From RGIG8244 sp045639325 (lineage in GTDB: Bacteria > Verrucomicrobiota > Lentisphaeria > Victivallales > UBA1829), in NCBI GenBank assembly GCA_045639325.1, contig JAZUCU010000055.1, forward strand, positions 6,423 to 70,422: a DNA stretch of 64,000 nucleotides, read 5' to 3'. Below, piece by piece: positions 18,401 through 26,740 of this stretch. Positions within the stretch are counted from its first letter, which is position 1, and each line of letters starts with the position of its first letter. Under the pieces are notes generated by a model. That model ran no database searches, was not told the DNA's origin, and saw only the letters and a program-made list of their open reading frames with translations. The position numbers and the translations under genes were made by a program.

Positions 18401-19256
18401 GCTGATTCGTCACAGAAACAAGAGAGACATTCTGCCATTCCTGCTGGTCAATTTTACCGTCAAGATTGATCTTTGCATCCGTCTGGGGGATGGTGACAAC
18501 GGGCGCAGGGAGGGATGTCATTTTCTTTTTCGGCGGAATGACTTTTTCGTAAGCGGCAAGGATTTCTGCGCCGGAAAGGACGCGGTCATAAATCTTGACT
18601 TCGTCATACGCGGTACGGTCATTCGCTTTTGTACCCCACCATGCAAATTCATCGAGAGTGATACTGCCGTTTTTGAAGGGGGGCGGCATTTTGAAATCAG
18701 CACCGAATTTACGGCTCATTGTCTTGGCATTGGATTTACCATCCACATAGAACCGCATGGAAGAGGAATCCCAAACGGCATCGAGTTTATGCCATGCGCC
18801 CGGCTTCCAGTTGGAAATTTTCTTGTTGATGGAATAAATCTTTTTATCCCGCTGAATAAAGAAGGAAACATATTGTCCTTCTCTGGGCTTATAAATCAGA
18901 AAGGTAAAGCCCGGTTCACGAATCTGGAAAAAGACTTTGTAACTTTTGGTATCCGGATACCAGTTTTCCGGCTTCACCCACAAAGATACGGTGCCGCAGG
19001 ATGGATTGAAATTATCCTTCAACGCATAAATGACCCGTTCCGTCTTATTTTCCAGAACGACTGCATTTCTGGATGCTGCGCCGTTGAACATTCTCAACTG
19101 CAAGTCGGCAGGAATCCCGCCGGCTTTTTTGGAACCTCTGGCAAAAGAGGCATGGGTCAGATAAGAATCAAAATCCGCATGGAACAACAGTCCTTCTTCT
19201 GCGGAAAAACAGCAGAAAGATAAAATACCAAGCGTGATAAAAAGAAAATATTTCAT
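15465..19256 (-). CDS. 1263-residue secreted LamG / CBM9-like / glycosidase-like multidomain protein
   Basis: Signal peptide MKYFLFITLGILSFCCFSA. Residues about 25-235 form a LamG/concanavalin-like domain (TVSLWVKPENW, WHKLDAVWD, FYVDGK, EVKIYDRVLSGAEI). Residues about 262-440 look like a CBM9/DOMON-type sugar-binding module (INLDGKIDQQEW, DDGMEIHIHG). Residues about 650-1240 resemble the DUF6067/GH123-like class: a beta-rich part, then a TIM-barrel-like part with GLYYDICHARSC and a run of Cys (C-x4-C-x6-C). A polysaccharide-active surface or exported enzyme is likely; the bond cleaved is unknown. It is the last gene of the LacI-controlled operon, 12 bp after the pseudopilin. The ATG at 19256 was chosen because AAGG lies 10 nt upstream. 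Confidence 0.75.
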   Translation of the reverse strand: MKYFLFITLGILSFCCFSAEEGLLFHADFDSYLTHASFARGSKKAGGIPADLQLRMFNGAASRNAVVLENKTERVIYALKDNFNPSCGTVSLWVKPENWYPDTKSYKVFFQIREPGFTFLIYKPREGQYVSFFIQRDKKIYSINKKISNWKPGAWHKLDAVWDSSSMRFYVDGKSNAKTMSRKFGADFKMPPPFKNGSITLDEFAWWGTKANDRTAYDEVKIYDRVLSGAEILAAYEKVIPPKKKMTSLPAPVVTIPQTDAKINLDGKIDQQEWQNVSLVSVTNQPPQIKDPKNTGAEFYLAHNGKSLYVAGRCKTPATRYSRVKRDGDLWQDDGMEIHIHGKDGKSRQYIITPSGAVYDACDGKVQWNSSIRAASFRGKDFWSMEAELPFTEQGITDTSFSANFGCTVYNGTTPFYHSWSWLPQFIPFSSKKHAGTVILGDAKDGIRFTSLKPLEAGDADLQLTAGKKLAATLDINSAQGKVQEKGNGTVLRFRKKLSPGSFDMLLEAKDASGKTVYKYACPGEVKESLTFDLLSYPVKKQFQLAISVFLPEYKTGKAVLMDQKKILVSKDFTVQKRRANVILPFPADLCGGKTYTVKVTLDNSAYAAEKEIFIPDLDKVPLLSENDHSIPAPWIPVTIKDKTVRVLDRSYVFQTSPFPVEITSRGEKVLTAAPELVLDSKKFSWKNLKITQKHPDHVVVTADGSISGARLVFRGELWFDGMYAWNMDLIPQNMLKIQNFNLTWSVPANHAKYLMTPYYKAWKGNSMRLRYTPDEDSALIWLTGPEKGLAWWCESDGNFVNATDEKQVLLTRNNQQTTVRVNMISRPAELKKTARYTMMFQATPAKRPPADWKSVETGFGHYGTNHHVNYEYATNPKAGSAIRCLTTMEPVSDVGMSEFIRDLKKTRNARLCIYTMPVHMASCEKEFPYLEQEWLLTPPILWNSFTDPDGKSISLVPFCPMTRAKDLYIQRTAKFLNNHPDLGGLYYDICHARSCTNPLHGCGFVDAFGKQSRKSIALGQRKYLMAIYKLHKKHNMGLLNHAHNFFYPFVHGFSDYWIPGERYFTGCSENPGYFYFEGIPLEEYQCAYNAEIRGAGIYEIIQLCRVVALVPSLAKQKKEILSREYGIRAIAPALLHNVEIMPGTWGGTLITEYRKVKKAADLANGVFHPYWTDGAVTSRTPGVYCSRYSWKKKSPYKAVLIAANSKRASQKLALDVDWKKLGMDKDKAELTDLFTHKKLSLADLQEKVLKGHHFICIGINEK

Positions 19257-19268
19257 CGGTATCATACC

Positions 19269-20045
19269 TTACTTTTCAGGATGGAAATATTTGTATTCCA
19301 GCTTGTAAGAATAATCTGTATCGCCGAAACGCACATGGGGATTTTTCTCATTGCTTGCGTGTCCGTCTGCCCACAGCATATTGCTGGAACCAACCCAGTT
19401 CTGAGCGGCTTTCCCGCCACTGTGGGGGGATGCAAGATGGACAATGTAGCTGTCTTTCGGGTAACGGTAAGGACAGAAATAGAAGTATCCGCTCCGTTTG
19501 CCGGAGACGACGGTTGTACCTTCGGAAAACATGATCTTGGTGGATGCTCTTTTGATTCGTGTCATATTGAAGAGCTGATATGCTTTGTTTTCATTGGGCG
19601 CAAATCCGCCGAAATAAGTTCCATTGTAAGCGTAACTCAAAAGATAGGAATTGCTGCCATTGGAAGCAGTCAGAGGAGTGTAAAATCCGCCGGAGGAATG
19701 GGGCAATGTTTGAAGATAATTACACTGTGGGTAAGCTGTCGGGCATGCAAAGGTATTGCCTTTGATTTTATAGAGGCTGTTCAATTGATTGATCCAAGTA
19801 TTGGATGCGGCATCGGCAGAATTCTTTGTCATGGCCGCTTTGGAAAGCGGGATGGCATAATTCTGGAAATCAGAAGAATAGGAGATCGTTCCCAAGCCGA
19901 TCTGTTTCATGTTGTTGAGACAGTTGGATGTATTGGCAATTTCCTTTGTTTTCTGCAATGCCGGGAGCAGCATGGATGCCAGAATGGAGATAATTGCAAT
20001 CACAACCAGCAATTCGATCAGCGTAAAGCCATACTTGTTTTTCAT
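19269..20045 (-). CDS. Pseudopilin with H-X9-DG-like C-terminus, inside the catabolic operon
   Basis: A 258-residue protein starting MKNKYG then FTLIELLVVIAIISILASM, with the only canonical Gly before the cleavage point among the five prepilin-type N-termini of this window. After the helix comes LPALQKTKEIANTSNCLNNMKQIG. The C-terminal part has SPHSGGKAAQ and MLWADGHAS, the clearest H-X9-DG-type motif in the window. It lies 21 bp after the lyase gene and 12 bp before the 1263-aa protein, so it is translated from a glycan-degradation transcript. Role by inference: part of a secretion pseudopilus or a dedicated export or tethering factor for the neighbouring enzymes. Confidence 0.88.
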   Translation of the reverse strand: MKNKYGFTLIELLVVIAIISILASMLLPALQKTKEIANTSNCLNNMKQIGLGTISYSSDFQNYAIPLSKAAMTKNSADAASNTWINQLNSLYKIKGNTFACPTAYPQCNYLQTLPHSSGGFYTPLTASNGSNSYLLSYAYNGTYFGGFAPNENKAYQLFNMTRIKRASTKIMFSEGTTVVSGKRSGYFYFCPYRYPKDSYIVHLASPHSGGKAAQNWVGSSNMLWADGHASNEKNPHVRFGDTDYSYKLEYKYFHPEK

Positions 20046-20066
20046 GTTGTAAAACTCCTTATTTTA

Positions 20067-21956
20067 TTATTTTTTCTTAAAATCAAAATTCAGTTTCCAG
20101 CTGCCGGATTTTTCGATTTCACCGGCAAGTTCGATCCGCCACAATTTGCCCCAGGTCTTCTTCAGTTTGGAATCCAGACGGACTTCTTCCGAAACTTCCA
20201 CGATCTTCAAGCCGCTGACATTCAAAGTGCCCTGTTTCCATTTGAGTTCGGATGCTGTGAAAGAATCCGGAGAGACGGCGGTATATAAGGAAATCTCCAC
20301 TTTCTTCTTTCCGGAAACTTCGGCTGTATCAACAATTTCCACTGCCCCGGTCTTGCGGTCGAGGGTAAGTTCACGTTTGAGTTTTTTAACTCCGGCAGAA
20401 GCAGGATAGGCTTTATCCAGATTGACTGCTGCCACGGAATCGCCGGACATGGTGAGGATCGATTTATAATTTTCGCCGTACTCCTGCATGACACCGGAAA
20501 AACGTGGTGCATTATGCCCCTGCGCTCCCAGATTCCAGATATCGTACCGCTGGGAACTGAAGGTTTTTGCCGAGTAGATGCCAACCCCCACGTCTGCAAC
20601 CAGTGTTTTGCCTTTGCGTATCAGTACAAAGTTGCCCAGGTCGTTATGGTTATGACTTTCTGCATTGTGACCGCCCTTGAGAGAAACAATGGTTCCTTTT
20701 TCCGGCGATTCTGTTTTTTCACGCAGAATAACAAGGCCCATATACTGCCAGAAGTTGACCGCAGCAAAAGAATCTTTGACCGGTTTTACGGATTCCGCAG
20801 CGGCAAACGTGTAGATCAGATTATAGTCCAATTCAGAAGCACGCCCCAACTCACCTTTCGTGCGCTGCGCCATCGACATAAGCAGGGGACTGTTGATCCG
20901 TTTGGATACATACTGCAAATATTCAGAAGCTATTTTTACATTCTTGACGGAATCGCTGACACTCAGAAATTCCTTGCCGAAAAGGTTCATCCCCGCAGGA
21001 AATTCACACATCCGGCGCAATTTTTCATCCCGGAACATCTTTCCGCCAAGGTGAAGACGGTGATCGATCATATCCAGATGCTGCACATATTTCCCGACGG
21101 AATGACCCCAATAGCTGGGGCCTTCGTTACAGCCGCCATCCGCAGTATATCGGTCATAAAAACGATGGATAATGGTCAGATATTTATGCAGGAATTTTGC
21201 CTGACGTTCCGGCTGACCTTCCAGAAGATAGATTGCCGCACCGTTCAGGTTGGAAGCACACCAGGTTGTCCAGTTGTTGTAACCGCCGAACCACCAGGTA
21301 TTTTTGTCATTGAGTTTTTCCGCCGGTTCGATAATGCGGCGCATGAGTTCCATTTTGAGACGTTTGACCAATGCAGGAGAGACCTTTGTCAATTCCGGTT
21401 CCAGCAGTTCCAGAACATCGGTCAGAATTTTACCGGTGGAAGCATTGAACAAGTCGACCTGGAAACGGGTGGGATCCGGGAACGGTTCGTTAGGCGGCAG
21501 CCATTCATGCGCAGGGATACACCATGCAGGTTCGGAAAGGATCTGCCAGATACCTTCAATGATTTCATCCATGAAACGGCCGGAATATTCGCAACATTCC
21601 GCAATGGTCAGAGAGATCAATTTAGCACGTTTGAAGAAGTAAGGCGTCTGATAACTGACCCGGTCTCCTTTGCGCTGAAACTCCATATATTGGCGGGCAG
21701 TCAGAAGGGGCCAGGGCTTTTTCAGGTCATTTTCCGCTCTGGAAATCCATTCTTTGCGAAGAGATTCCGGTAATTTACTCCATTCTTTCCGATTGGATGC
21801 AGGCGGGAAAAATGGTTTGTACGGATACTTTTTCAATCGGGTAAGAATTTCTTCCTGTGTAGGAAATTCAACGGACTGTACTTTCTGTTTTTCATAACCG
21901 CAAGCCATAGTCAATACTCCTGTTAAAAATATGACAGATAATAATTTTTTCTTCAC
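20067..21956 (-). CDS. Secreted heparinase II/III-like polysaccharide lyase
   Basis: A 629-residue protein with a signal peptide (MKKKLLSVIFLTGVLTMACG). There is a Cys at the cleavage region, but the preceding residues do not make a clean lipobox. The first 350 residues are helical (alpha/alpha toroid pattern with WWFGGYNNW and EGPSYWGHSVGKY). Residues from about 410 are the heparinase II/III-type beta-sheet domain with NAESHNHNDLGNFVL, whose His and Asn match the lyase family. Such enzymes cut uronic-acid polysaccharides (alginate, heparin-type or hyaluronan-like) by beta-elimination. Its start overlaps the lacI gene by 4 bp, so the lyase and its regulator are coupled. The exact PL family cannot be fixed by eye. 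Confidence 0.82.
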   Translation of the reverse strand: MKKKLLSVIFLTGVLTMACGYEKQKVQSVEFPTQEEILTRLKKYPYKPFFPPASNRKEWSKLPESLRKEWISRAENDLKKPWPLLTARQYMEFQRKGDRVSYQTPYFFKRAKLISLTIAECCEYSGRFMDEIIEGIWQILSEPAWCIPAHEWLPPNEPFPDPTRFQVDLFNASTGKILTDVLELLEPELTKVSPALVKRLKMELMRRIIEPAEKLNDKNTWWFGGYNNWTTWCASNLNGAAIYLLEGQPERQAKFLHKYLTIIHRFYDRYTADGGCNEGPSYWGHSVGKYVQHLDMIDHRLHLGGKMFRDEKLRRMCEFPAGMNLFGKEFLSVSDSVKNVKIASEYLQYVSKRINSPLLMSMAQRTKGELGRASELDYNLIYTFAAAESVKPVKDSFAAVNFWQYMGLVILREKTESPEKGTIVSLKGGHNAESHNHNDLGNFVLIRKGKTLVADVGVGIYSAKTFSSQRYDIWNLGAQGHNAPRFSGVMQEYGENYKSILTMSGDSVAAVNLDKAYPASAGVKKLKRELTLDRKTGAVEIVDTAEVSGKKKVEISLYTAVSPDSFTASELKWKQGTLNVSGLKIVEVSEEVRLDSKLKKTWGKLWRIELAGEIEKSGSWKLNFDFKKK

Positions 21957-23008
21957 TTTACACCTTTACTTTCTGTATTTGCACGTTCAGAAACAGATTC
22001 CCGTACCAGTAACGATACCGGCAGCAGGTTTCCATCCGCAGAACTATTGTTTTTTCCTTCGACCTTGTCAATAATGGAATCGGTGGTAATCATACCCATT
22101 TTTTCAAAATCCTGCGTGATCGTTGAAAGCATGGGGAAGGATACTTCCGAAATCATGGATCCGCCGAAACCGATCAGAGAGAACCGTTCCGGCACCCGGC
22201 AGCCATTGTAAACAGCAATGTTGTTCAATGCCACTGCCAATGCATCGGATTCACAGATCACGCCATCCACATTTTTCTTCAGCAAGGACTGAAGGATGGA
22301 TGTCATATACTTCAAATCCTGTGCACGGGAGTAATCAAAACTCAAACTCAAGGGTTTTTTCACTTCCGGATAATATGCCCGCATACCATCTTCAAAACCA
22401 GAAAAACGACGGTGTTTGAACTCAATTTCTTTCAATTCCGTTTTCTCACCCGCATACACATACGCAACGTTTTGGTGTCCGCTTTCCCGGAGATGCCGGA
22501 CCGCTGAATGGATTCCCGCAGCATCATCAGTTGTAACGCCGATTCCGCCCGGATTGCTTAAATTCACCGTGCCATAAGGAATGTTTTCCTGTTCCAGTAA
22601 TTTAACAAACGGCGCAAGCTGTTCCAGTTGGCAGATATGGAAAATCACACCGGCAACACGCCATCCTAAAAGTTTACGGATCAATTTTTCCGGTGAATCA
22701 CCAATATGGTGAACAGTCAACGTATAACCCCGTGCATTGGCAGCTTCAATGACACCGTTCTGAATTCTGCCCATGTATTCCACAGTACCCATATCTGAAT
22801 GGACAAATGCCAGAACATGACTGTGTTTTTTACCGATTGATGCCGCCATTTGATTTTTATGGTAACCAAGACGTTTTGCCGCCGCCAGAATTTTTTCCCG
22901 CGTTTCCGGACGCAGCGTTTTCGCACGGGGATGATCATTCAATACCTGGGAAACAGAACATAAATTGATCCCCGTTTCTCTGGATAAATCTTTTAATGTT
23001 ACAGCCAT
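21953..23008 (-). CDS. LacI-family transcriptional regulator
   Basis: A 351-residue regulator starting MAVTLKDLSRETGINLCSVS. The N-terminal helix-turn-helix and hinge (SQVLNDHPRAKTLRPETREK, then LGYHKNQMAASI) are typical of LacI/GalR; the rest is a periplasmic-binding-protein-like sensor (VAYVYAGEKTELKEIEFKHRRFSGFEDGM, VDGVICESDALAVAL). I chose the ATG at 23008 because AAGGA lies 8-9 nt before it. The gene sits between the GHL6 and lyase genes, so it probably regulates its own operon; a CG-centred operator overlaps the promoter region at 25034-25045. The ligand would be a sugar released by the operon's enzymes. Confidence 0.93.
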   Translation of the reverse strand: MAVTLKDLSRETGINLCSVSQVLNDHPRAKTLRPETREKILAAAKRLGYHKNQMAASIGKKHSHVLAFVHSDMGTVEYMGRIQNGVIEAANARGYTLTVHHIGDSPEKLIRKLLGWRVAGVIFHICQLEQLAPFVKLLEQENIPYGTVNLSNPGGIGVTTDDAAGIHSAVRHLRESGHQNVAYVYAGEKTELKEIEFKHRRFSGFEDGMRAYYPEVKKPLSLSFDYSRAQDLKYMTSILQSLLKKNVDGVICESDALAVALNNIAVYNGCRVPERFSLIGFGGSMISEVSFPMLSTITQDFEKMGMITTDSIIDKVEGKNNSSADGNLLPVSLLVRESVSERANTESKGVK

Positions 23009-23027
23009 TGAAATCAATCCTTATTGT

Positions 23028-24995
23028 TTATGCAAATTCGACAACCGCCAGACCATAACCGCAAATTCGGGGAACGGTAAAGAATACGTGATCGCCTTCC
23101 TGCGTAAAGGGTATTTCTTCTTCCGCAGGTGCCATGCAGACACGTTTGACTTTCTTACCATCAAGGCGTAATTTGAGCTTGATATTGCAAATTTCAAACG
23201 CATCTTCCACAATCAGCATTTCCCCGCGTTTTTCCGGAAGATAATTCAACAGGTGTACCATCCGGCGACCGGGTTGTTCCGATACGATCGCACGGGCAAA
23301 AGAGGGGAAGCCTGATTCCACTTTCAATAACGGATCCGCAAGCAGATAATCAATCATCGCCTGGCAGATATTGCGCAATTCCACCGATGCCGCTGTGTTG
23401 TATCCGTCAAACAGTTTCCCGGAACAATATGCCACCTGATCGGTGAAGGTCACAAACGGCAAATTCGTCACTTTTTCCGGCGGCGTATAGAAGTAGGAAT
23501 ACACACCATCCCATTTCTGATCGTAATAAGGCGCAATTATTTTCCCTGCAACCGTTGTACCGGGTAGAATTTCCGTTTCCATGCAATCCGAATTGACAGC
23601 CAGCGGCAATGCAGGGATGATGTTCTGCCAATCACCTGTCATGGTGAAATAGGCAGGACGGAATGTTTTCTCATTTTTGAACTTGACTCCCCACTCTTTT
23701 TCAAAGCAGAATTCCGTTTTTGCAGGGTCAAGTCCGGATTCCCCGGTAGCAAGAATCTTTCCGCCGGATTGGAGATAATCTTCAACTTTTTTCCGGAGAA
23801 CATCAGTCAGAAGTATTTCATCCGGAAGAACAATCACTTTGTATTTTGACCAATCCGCTTCCGCATCAATACAATCAAACTGCATCTTCAATTCGCAGAA
23901 CATGCGGACGGCAGATTTGATGCTGAAAGAACCGTAAGGATCGGGTATATAAACAGCCAGATCCACCGGATTGACCGCACCACGATACCAGGGATCGTAC
24001 TGTTTCAATGTACTGTAAATCTTCTTGACACGATCCTGAATTCCGGAATAATATACACCGCTGGGGTGAATGTGATCGCCGATATTGGGACGCATCCCGT
24101 TGGCAAGCCCGTAGAAAAGGTCATATTCCACTGCCGCATCGGTCCGGAGACTGCCGAAATCACCCCAGGCATAAAATCTGCCGGTCATGTTGAATACCGG
24201 TTCATCTTTTACCACTGTCCGCAGATAACGCGCCTGAATGGGCAGGGCATCATACCCCCAGGAGGGATAAGTGGGCAGACATTCACATTCCAGATAAGAA
24301 CCGTATTTCAGGTTGTCACGGGGAGAAAGACCGAGGAAATACAGGAGAAGATCATTCTTTCGCGGCTCCACAATGTTTGAAATATCAGCAGCAAGTCTTT
24401 GTGCGGATAAACGGGCAAATGCCGCTGCATCCTGATCATTTTCCGGATCCATACCCAACTTTTTCATGCCTTCGATACAATGATGGCAATAGCAGGGGAA
24501 CGCATTGAAGCTGTCAAGGAGAAATCCGGAAACCGGATATTTTCCTTTGACTTCCCGGATCAGACTGAGAATGTAATCACGATAGGGCGAATTGATGCAC
24601 ATGATCCGCGCATACGGTGTAATCATTGTTCCAAGTATTTCAGGGTGAAAGAAATTGCCATCTTTGCCAAGTTGACACCATTCCGGATGGACAACTCCGT
24701 CTTCGTTGCTCAAACCGCAATTCAGGTATGCAGTCACCTTGATTCCCTGCTTGATACAGGCGGATACCATGTCGCCGAAATAATCATATCCCGGCTTGAG
24801 AGAGGGGTGCCGGATTCCGATTTTAGTATCATAATAGCAGAACCCCTGATTGCATTTTGCATGAAATCCAACCAATTCCGCCCCGGTATCTTTCACCTGA
24901 CGGGCGAAAGAGTCGGCATCGAAATTGTGTCCGACGTTATGACAAGCCTGCATGGTATGATTATCGAAAAACAAAACATATTCCGGTTTAATCAT
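23028..24995 (-). CDS. GHL6-type glycosidase with beta-galactosidase trimerisation-like domain
   Basis: A 655-residue protein without a signal peptide. Its N-terminal TIM barrel has FDNHTMQACHNVGHNFDADS, LVGFHAKCNQGFCYYDT, SGFLLDSFNAF and a C-x-C-x2-C motif (CYCHHC) near 167-172, which matches hypothetical glycosyl hydrolase 6 proteins. Residues about 380-570 (VIVLPDEILLTDVLRKKVED, then GGKILATGESG) form a glutamine-amidotransferase-like domain as in GH42 beta-galactosidases. It is the first gene of the five-gene operon. The ATG at 24995 has CAGGAG 6 nt upstream; 33 further in-frame codons precede it but lack a ribosome site and run through the operator. Probably a cytoplasmic glycosidase; the substrate is unknown. 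Confidence 0.82.
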   Translation of the reverse strand: MIKPEYVLFFDNHTMQACHNVGHNFDADSFARQVKDTGAELVGFHAKCNQGFCYYDTKIGIRHPSLKPGYDYFGDMVSACIKQGIKVTAYLNCGLSNEDGVVHPEWCQLGKDGNFFHPEILGTMITPYARIMCINSPYRDYILSLIREVKGKYPVSGFLLDSFNAFPCYCHHCIEGMKKLGMDPENDQDAAAFARLSAQRLAADISNIVEPRKNDLLLYFLGLSPRDNLKYGSYLECECLPTYPSWGYDALPIQARYLRTVVKDEPVFNMTGRFYAWGDFGSLRTDAAVEYDLFYGLANGMRPNIGDHIHPSGVYYSGIQDRVKKIYSTLKQYDPWYRGAVNPVDLAVYIPDPYGSFSIKSAVRMFCELKMQFDCIDAEADWSKYKVIVLPDEILLTDVLRKKVEDYLQSGGKILATGESGLDPAKTEFCFEKEWGVKFKNEKTFRPAYFTMTGDWQNIIPALPLAVNSDCMETEILPGTTVAGKIIAPYYDQKWDGVYSYFYTPPEKVTNLPFVTFTDQVAYCSGKLFDGYNTAASVELRNICQAMIDYLLADPLLKVESGFPSFARAIVSEQPGRRMVHLLNYLPEKRGEMLIVEDAFEICNIKLKLRLDGKKVKRVCMAPAEEEIPFTQEGDHVFFTVPRICGYGLAVVEFA

Positions 24996-25033
24996 TGAAC
25001 GCTCCTGAATTCGGTATAAAATAAACTGAGTAG

Positions 25034-25045
25034 CTAAACGTTTAG
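25034..25045. promoter_or_regulatory. LacI-family operator
   Basis: CTAAACGTTTAG is a perfect 12-bp palindrome with the central CG step that LacI/GalR proteins use. It lies 8 bp downstream of the -10 box of the GHL6 operon, at about +2 to +13, where repressor binding would block initiation. The operon encodes a LacI regulator as its second gene, so negative autoregulation is expected. Confidence 0.8.
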
Positions 25046-25053
25046 TTTTGGTT

Positions 25054-25082
25054 AAAATACTGCATAAAAAATAAAAAGTCAA
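25054..25082 (-). promoter_or_regulatory. Promoter of the GHL6-lacI-lyase-pseudopilin-LamG operon
   Basis: On the minus strand TTGACT (25077-25082) and TATTTT (25054-25059) are separated by 17 bp. The LacI-type operator follows directly, and the GHL6 ATG lies about 59 bp beyond the -10 box with a good ribosome site. Pattern match, strengthened by the operator position. Confidence 0.7.
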
Positions 25083-25177
25083 ATTTTTTTTCAAAAATAA
25101 TCAAAATTAATCCGTCAAAAAGGCATAAATTTGGCAGAATTCCCCGGATTTGACCCGGAAATCAGCAAAAAATGAAA

Positions 25178-25189
25178 TATTTGCAAATA
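25178..25189. promoter_or_regulatory. 12-bp palindrome upstream of the GH4 promoter
   Basis: TATTTGCAAATA is a perfect palindrome centred about 12 bp before a possible -35 box (TTGAAA at 25195-25200), with TAAATT at 25217-25222 as a weak -10. Placement suits an activator or repressor site for the GH4 gene. The core ATTTGCAAAT is related in sequence to the palindrome at 14412-14428 but differs in centre. Confidence 0.4.
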
Positions 25190-25268
25190 AAATGTTGAAA
25201 AAGTAATAATATGCGTTAAATTATAGGACCATATTAAAAAATTGATCAATGGAAAGGATTCAATTAAT

Positions 25269-26651
25269 ATGAAAGTTACTTTTTTGGGTGGAGGTTCTTT
25301 ACGCCTGCTTCCTATTCTCCGCGGAATCTTTCTGAAGACTCCGGAAGTTCTCAAGAATGGGGAAATCCGCCTTGTTGATTTGAGTTTGGAACGTGCCGAA
25401 GCCGTCGCCAATATGGTCAAAGCATGTCCGGAATATAAAGATATCCAGTGTAAAGTGGTTGTGACAAGCGACGTGGATGCCGCATTGGAAGGTACTGATG
25501 TTCTTTACCTTACAATGGCAGCGATTCGTGAACCTTCCAATACAAAATCACTTTTCATTGCAGAAGAATACAACTATATCACCTCCGACCAATTGTCCGT
25601 CAACGGCGCATTTCTTGCATTGCGTATCGGCGGATTTATTTTCTCCCTGGCAAAGAAGCTGGAAAAACTCAGCCCGAAAGCTCTGATGCTGATTTTTGCA
25701 AACCCTGTATCCGTATACAGTTATATGGTCAATGCTCATACAAAGATCCGGGCTCTCGGTATTTGCGGCGGTTTCAACAATCACCGCTGGGACCTCACCC
25801 GTTTGTGCGGACGGCATGAATTTGACCCCAACTGGAATGTGGTTGCGGCCGGGGTAAATCACTGTTCTTTCATTCTCCGCGGCGATTATAAGGGCGAAGA
25901 TCTTTATTCTTCTCTCTTCCCCCGCGTGTTGAACGATTCCTGGAAATGCATTGACTGCAGCAACGCTTCTGCCACTCCCGAACTTCTGGAAAATGCCATT
26001 CTTGACCTTTACAACATGTACCGCAAATTCAATACCATGATTTTCTCTACTGAAACCGATGGTCTGGAACATGTTTCAAAGGTTCATGGTCGGGCTTTCC
26101 GGGAAGCGGAACTCAAACGGGAAACTCCCTTTGATCCGGAAGAAAAAGAACGCCGTCTCCGTATCGCAAGAGATAAAAGCTTTGCCGAATTCATTGAACT
26201 TTCCAAACATCCGGAACAGGTTCAGTGGGATTCCGACGATGGTAAAATCAAACCGGATTTCACTGATATTTCCATTCCAATTCTTAAAGCACTCTCCGGA
26301 CATGAAAAAATGCGGATCGTTGCCAGCCGTCCCAACTACGGCGCCGTTGCCGGTATGCCCGAAATGGCTGCATTGGAATACACCATGGATTTGCTCGGTG
26401 ATACCATTACACCCGTTGAAAATCAGTATATTCCGTCTCCCTATCGCGGCTTGATCGCTTCCCTTTCTGAATTCCAGACTTTGACCGGGGATGCCATCGC
26501 AAAGAACGATCCTGCCATTTTTGCACAGGCATTGGAAGCCTATCCGGTAAATCAGTTCTCTCCGCAGCGTAAAGAATTCTTTACAAAGATGTTTGACGCT
26601 TACTCGGATCTCGATCCCATGTGGCGCAAATCTCTGGATTACCTTTTCTGA
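25269..26651 (+). CDS. Glycoside hydrolase family 4 NAD-dependent glycosidase
   Basis: A 460-residue GH4 enzyme (6-phospho-alpha/beta-glucosidase, alpha-galactosidase or alpha-glucuronidase group). The N-terminal Rossmann motif FLGGGSLRL is at residues 5-13. Cys166 in GICGGFNN and His198 in GVNHCSF fit the metal ligands of the NAD/Mn2+-dependent elimination mechanism. Subgroup and substrate cannot be read safely. The ATG at 25269 has GGAAAGGA about 10 nt upstream; the open frame begins 9 codons earlier at a TTG. It is divergent from the LacI-controlled operon and shares a 270-bp control region with it, so it may serve the same sugar. Cytoplasmic. Confidence 0.9.
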   Translation: MKVTFLGGGSLRLLPILRGIFLKTPEVLKNGEIRLVDLSLERAEAVANMVKACPEYKDIQCKVVVTSDVDAALEGTDVLYLTMAAIREPSNTKSLFIAEEYNYITSDQLSVNGAFLALRIGGFIFSLAKKLEKLSPKALMLIFANPVSVYSYMVNAHTKIRALGICGGFNNHRWDLTRLCGRHEFDPNWNVVAAGVNHCSFILRGDYKGEDLYSSLFPRVLNDSWKCIDCSNASATPELLENAILDLYNMYRKFNTMIFSTETDGLEHVSKVHGRAFREAELKRETPFDPEEKERRLRIARDKSFAEFIELSKHPEQVQWDSDDGKIKPDFTDISIPILKALSGHEKMRIVASRPNYGAVAGMPEMAALEYTMDLLGDTITPVENQYIPSPYRGLIASLSEFQTLTGDAIAKNDPAIFAQALEAYPVNQFSPQRKEFFTKMFDAYSDLDPMWRKSLDYLF

Positions 26652-26669
26652 TAATCCATAATTAAATAC

Positions 26670-26723
26670 AAAAAAATCGCCTCCGGATTGCATGAAATAT
26701 TTGCAAAACGGAGGCAATTTTTT
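26670..26723. terminator. Bidirectional terminator between GH4 and waaA
   Basis: GCCTCCG at 26679-26685 pairs with CGGAGGC at 26709-26715 around a 23-nt loop, with an A run (AAAAAAA) on the left and a T run (TTTTTT) on the right. It lies between the convergent GH4 stop (26651) and waaA stop (26741). Confidence 0.8.
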
Positions 26724-26740
26724 ATCGGTCAAATCTGATT

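Noticed and set aside
17625..19223. Plus-strand open frame of 532 codons inside the 1263-aa gene
   Set aside because: Antisense shadow of a clear LamG-domain gene with a signal peptide; no domain pattern of its own. The same holds for other long antisense frames, for example at 13013-14266 and 20514-21773.
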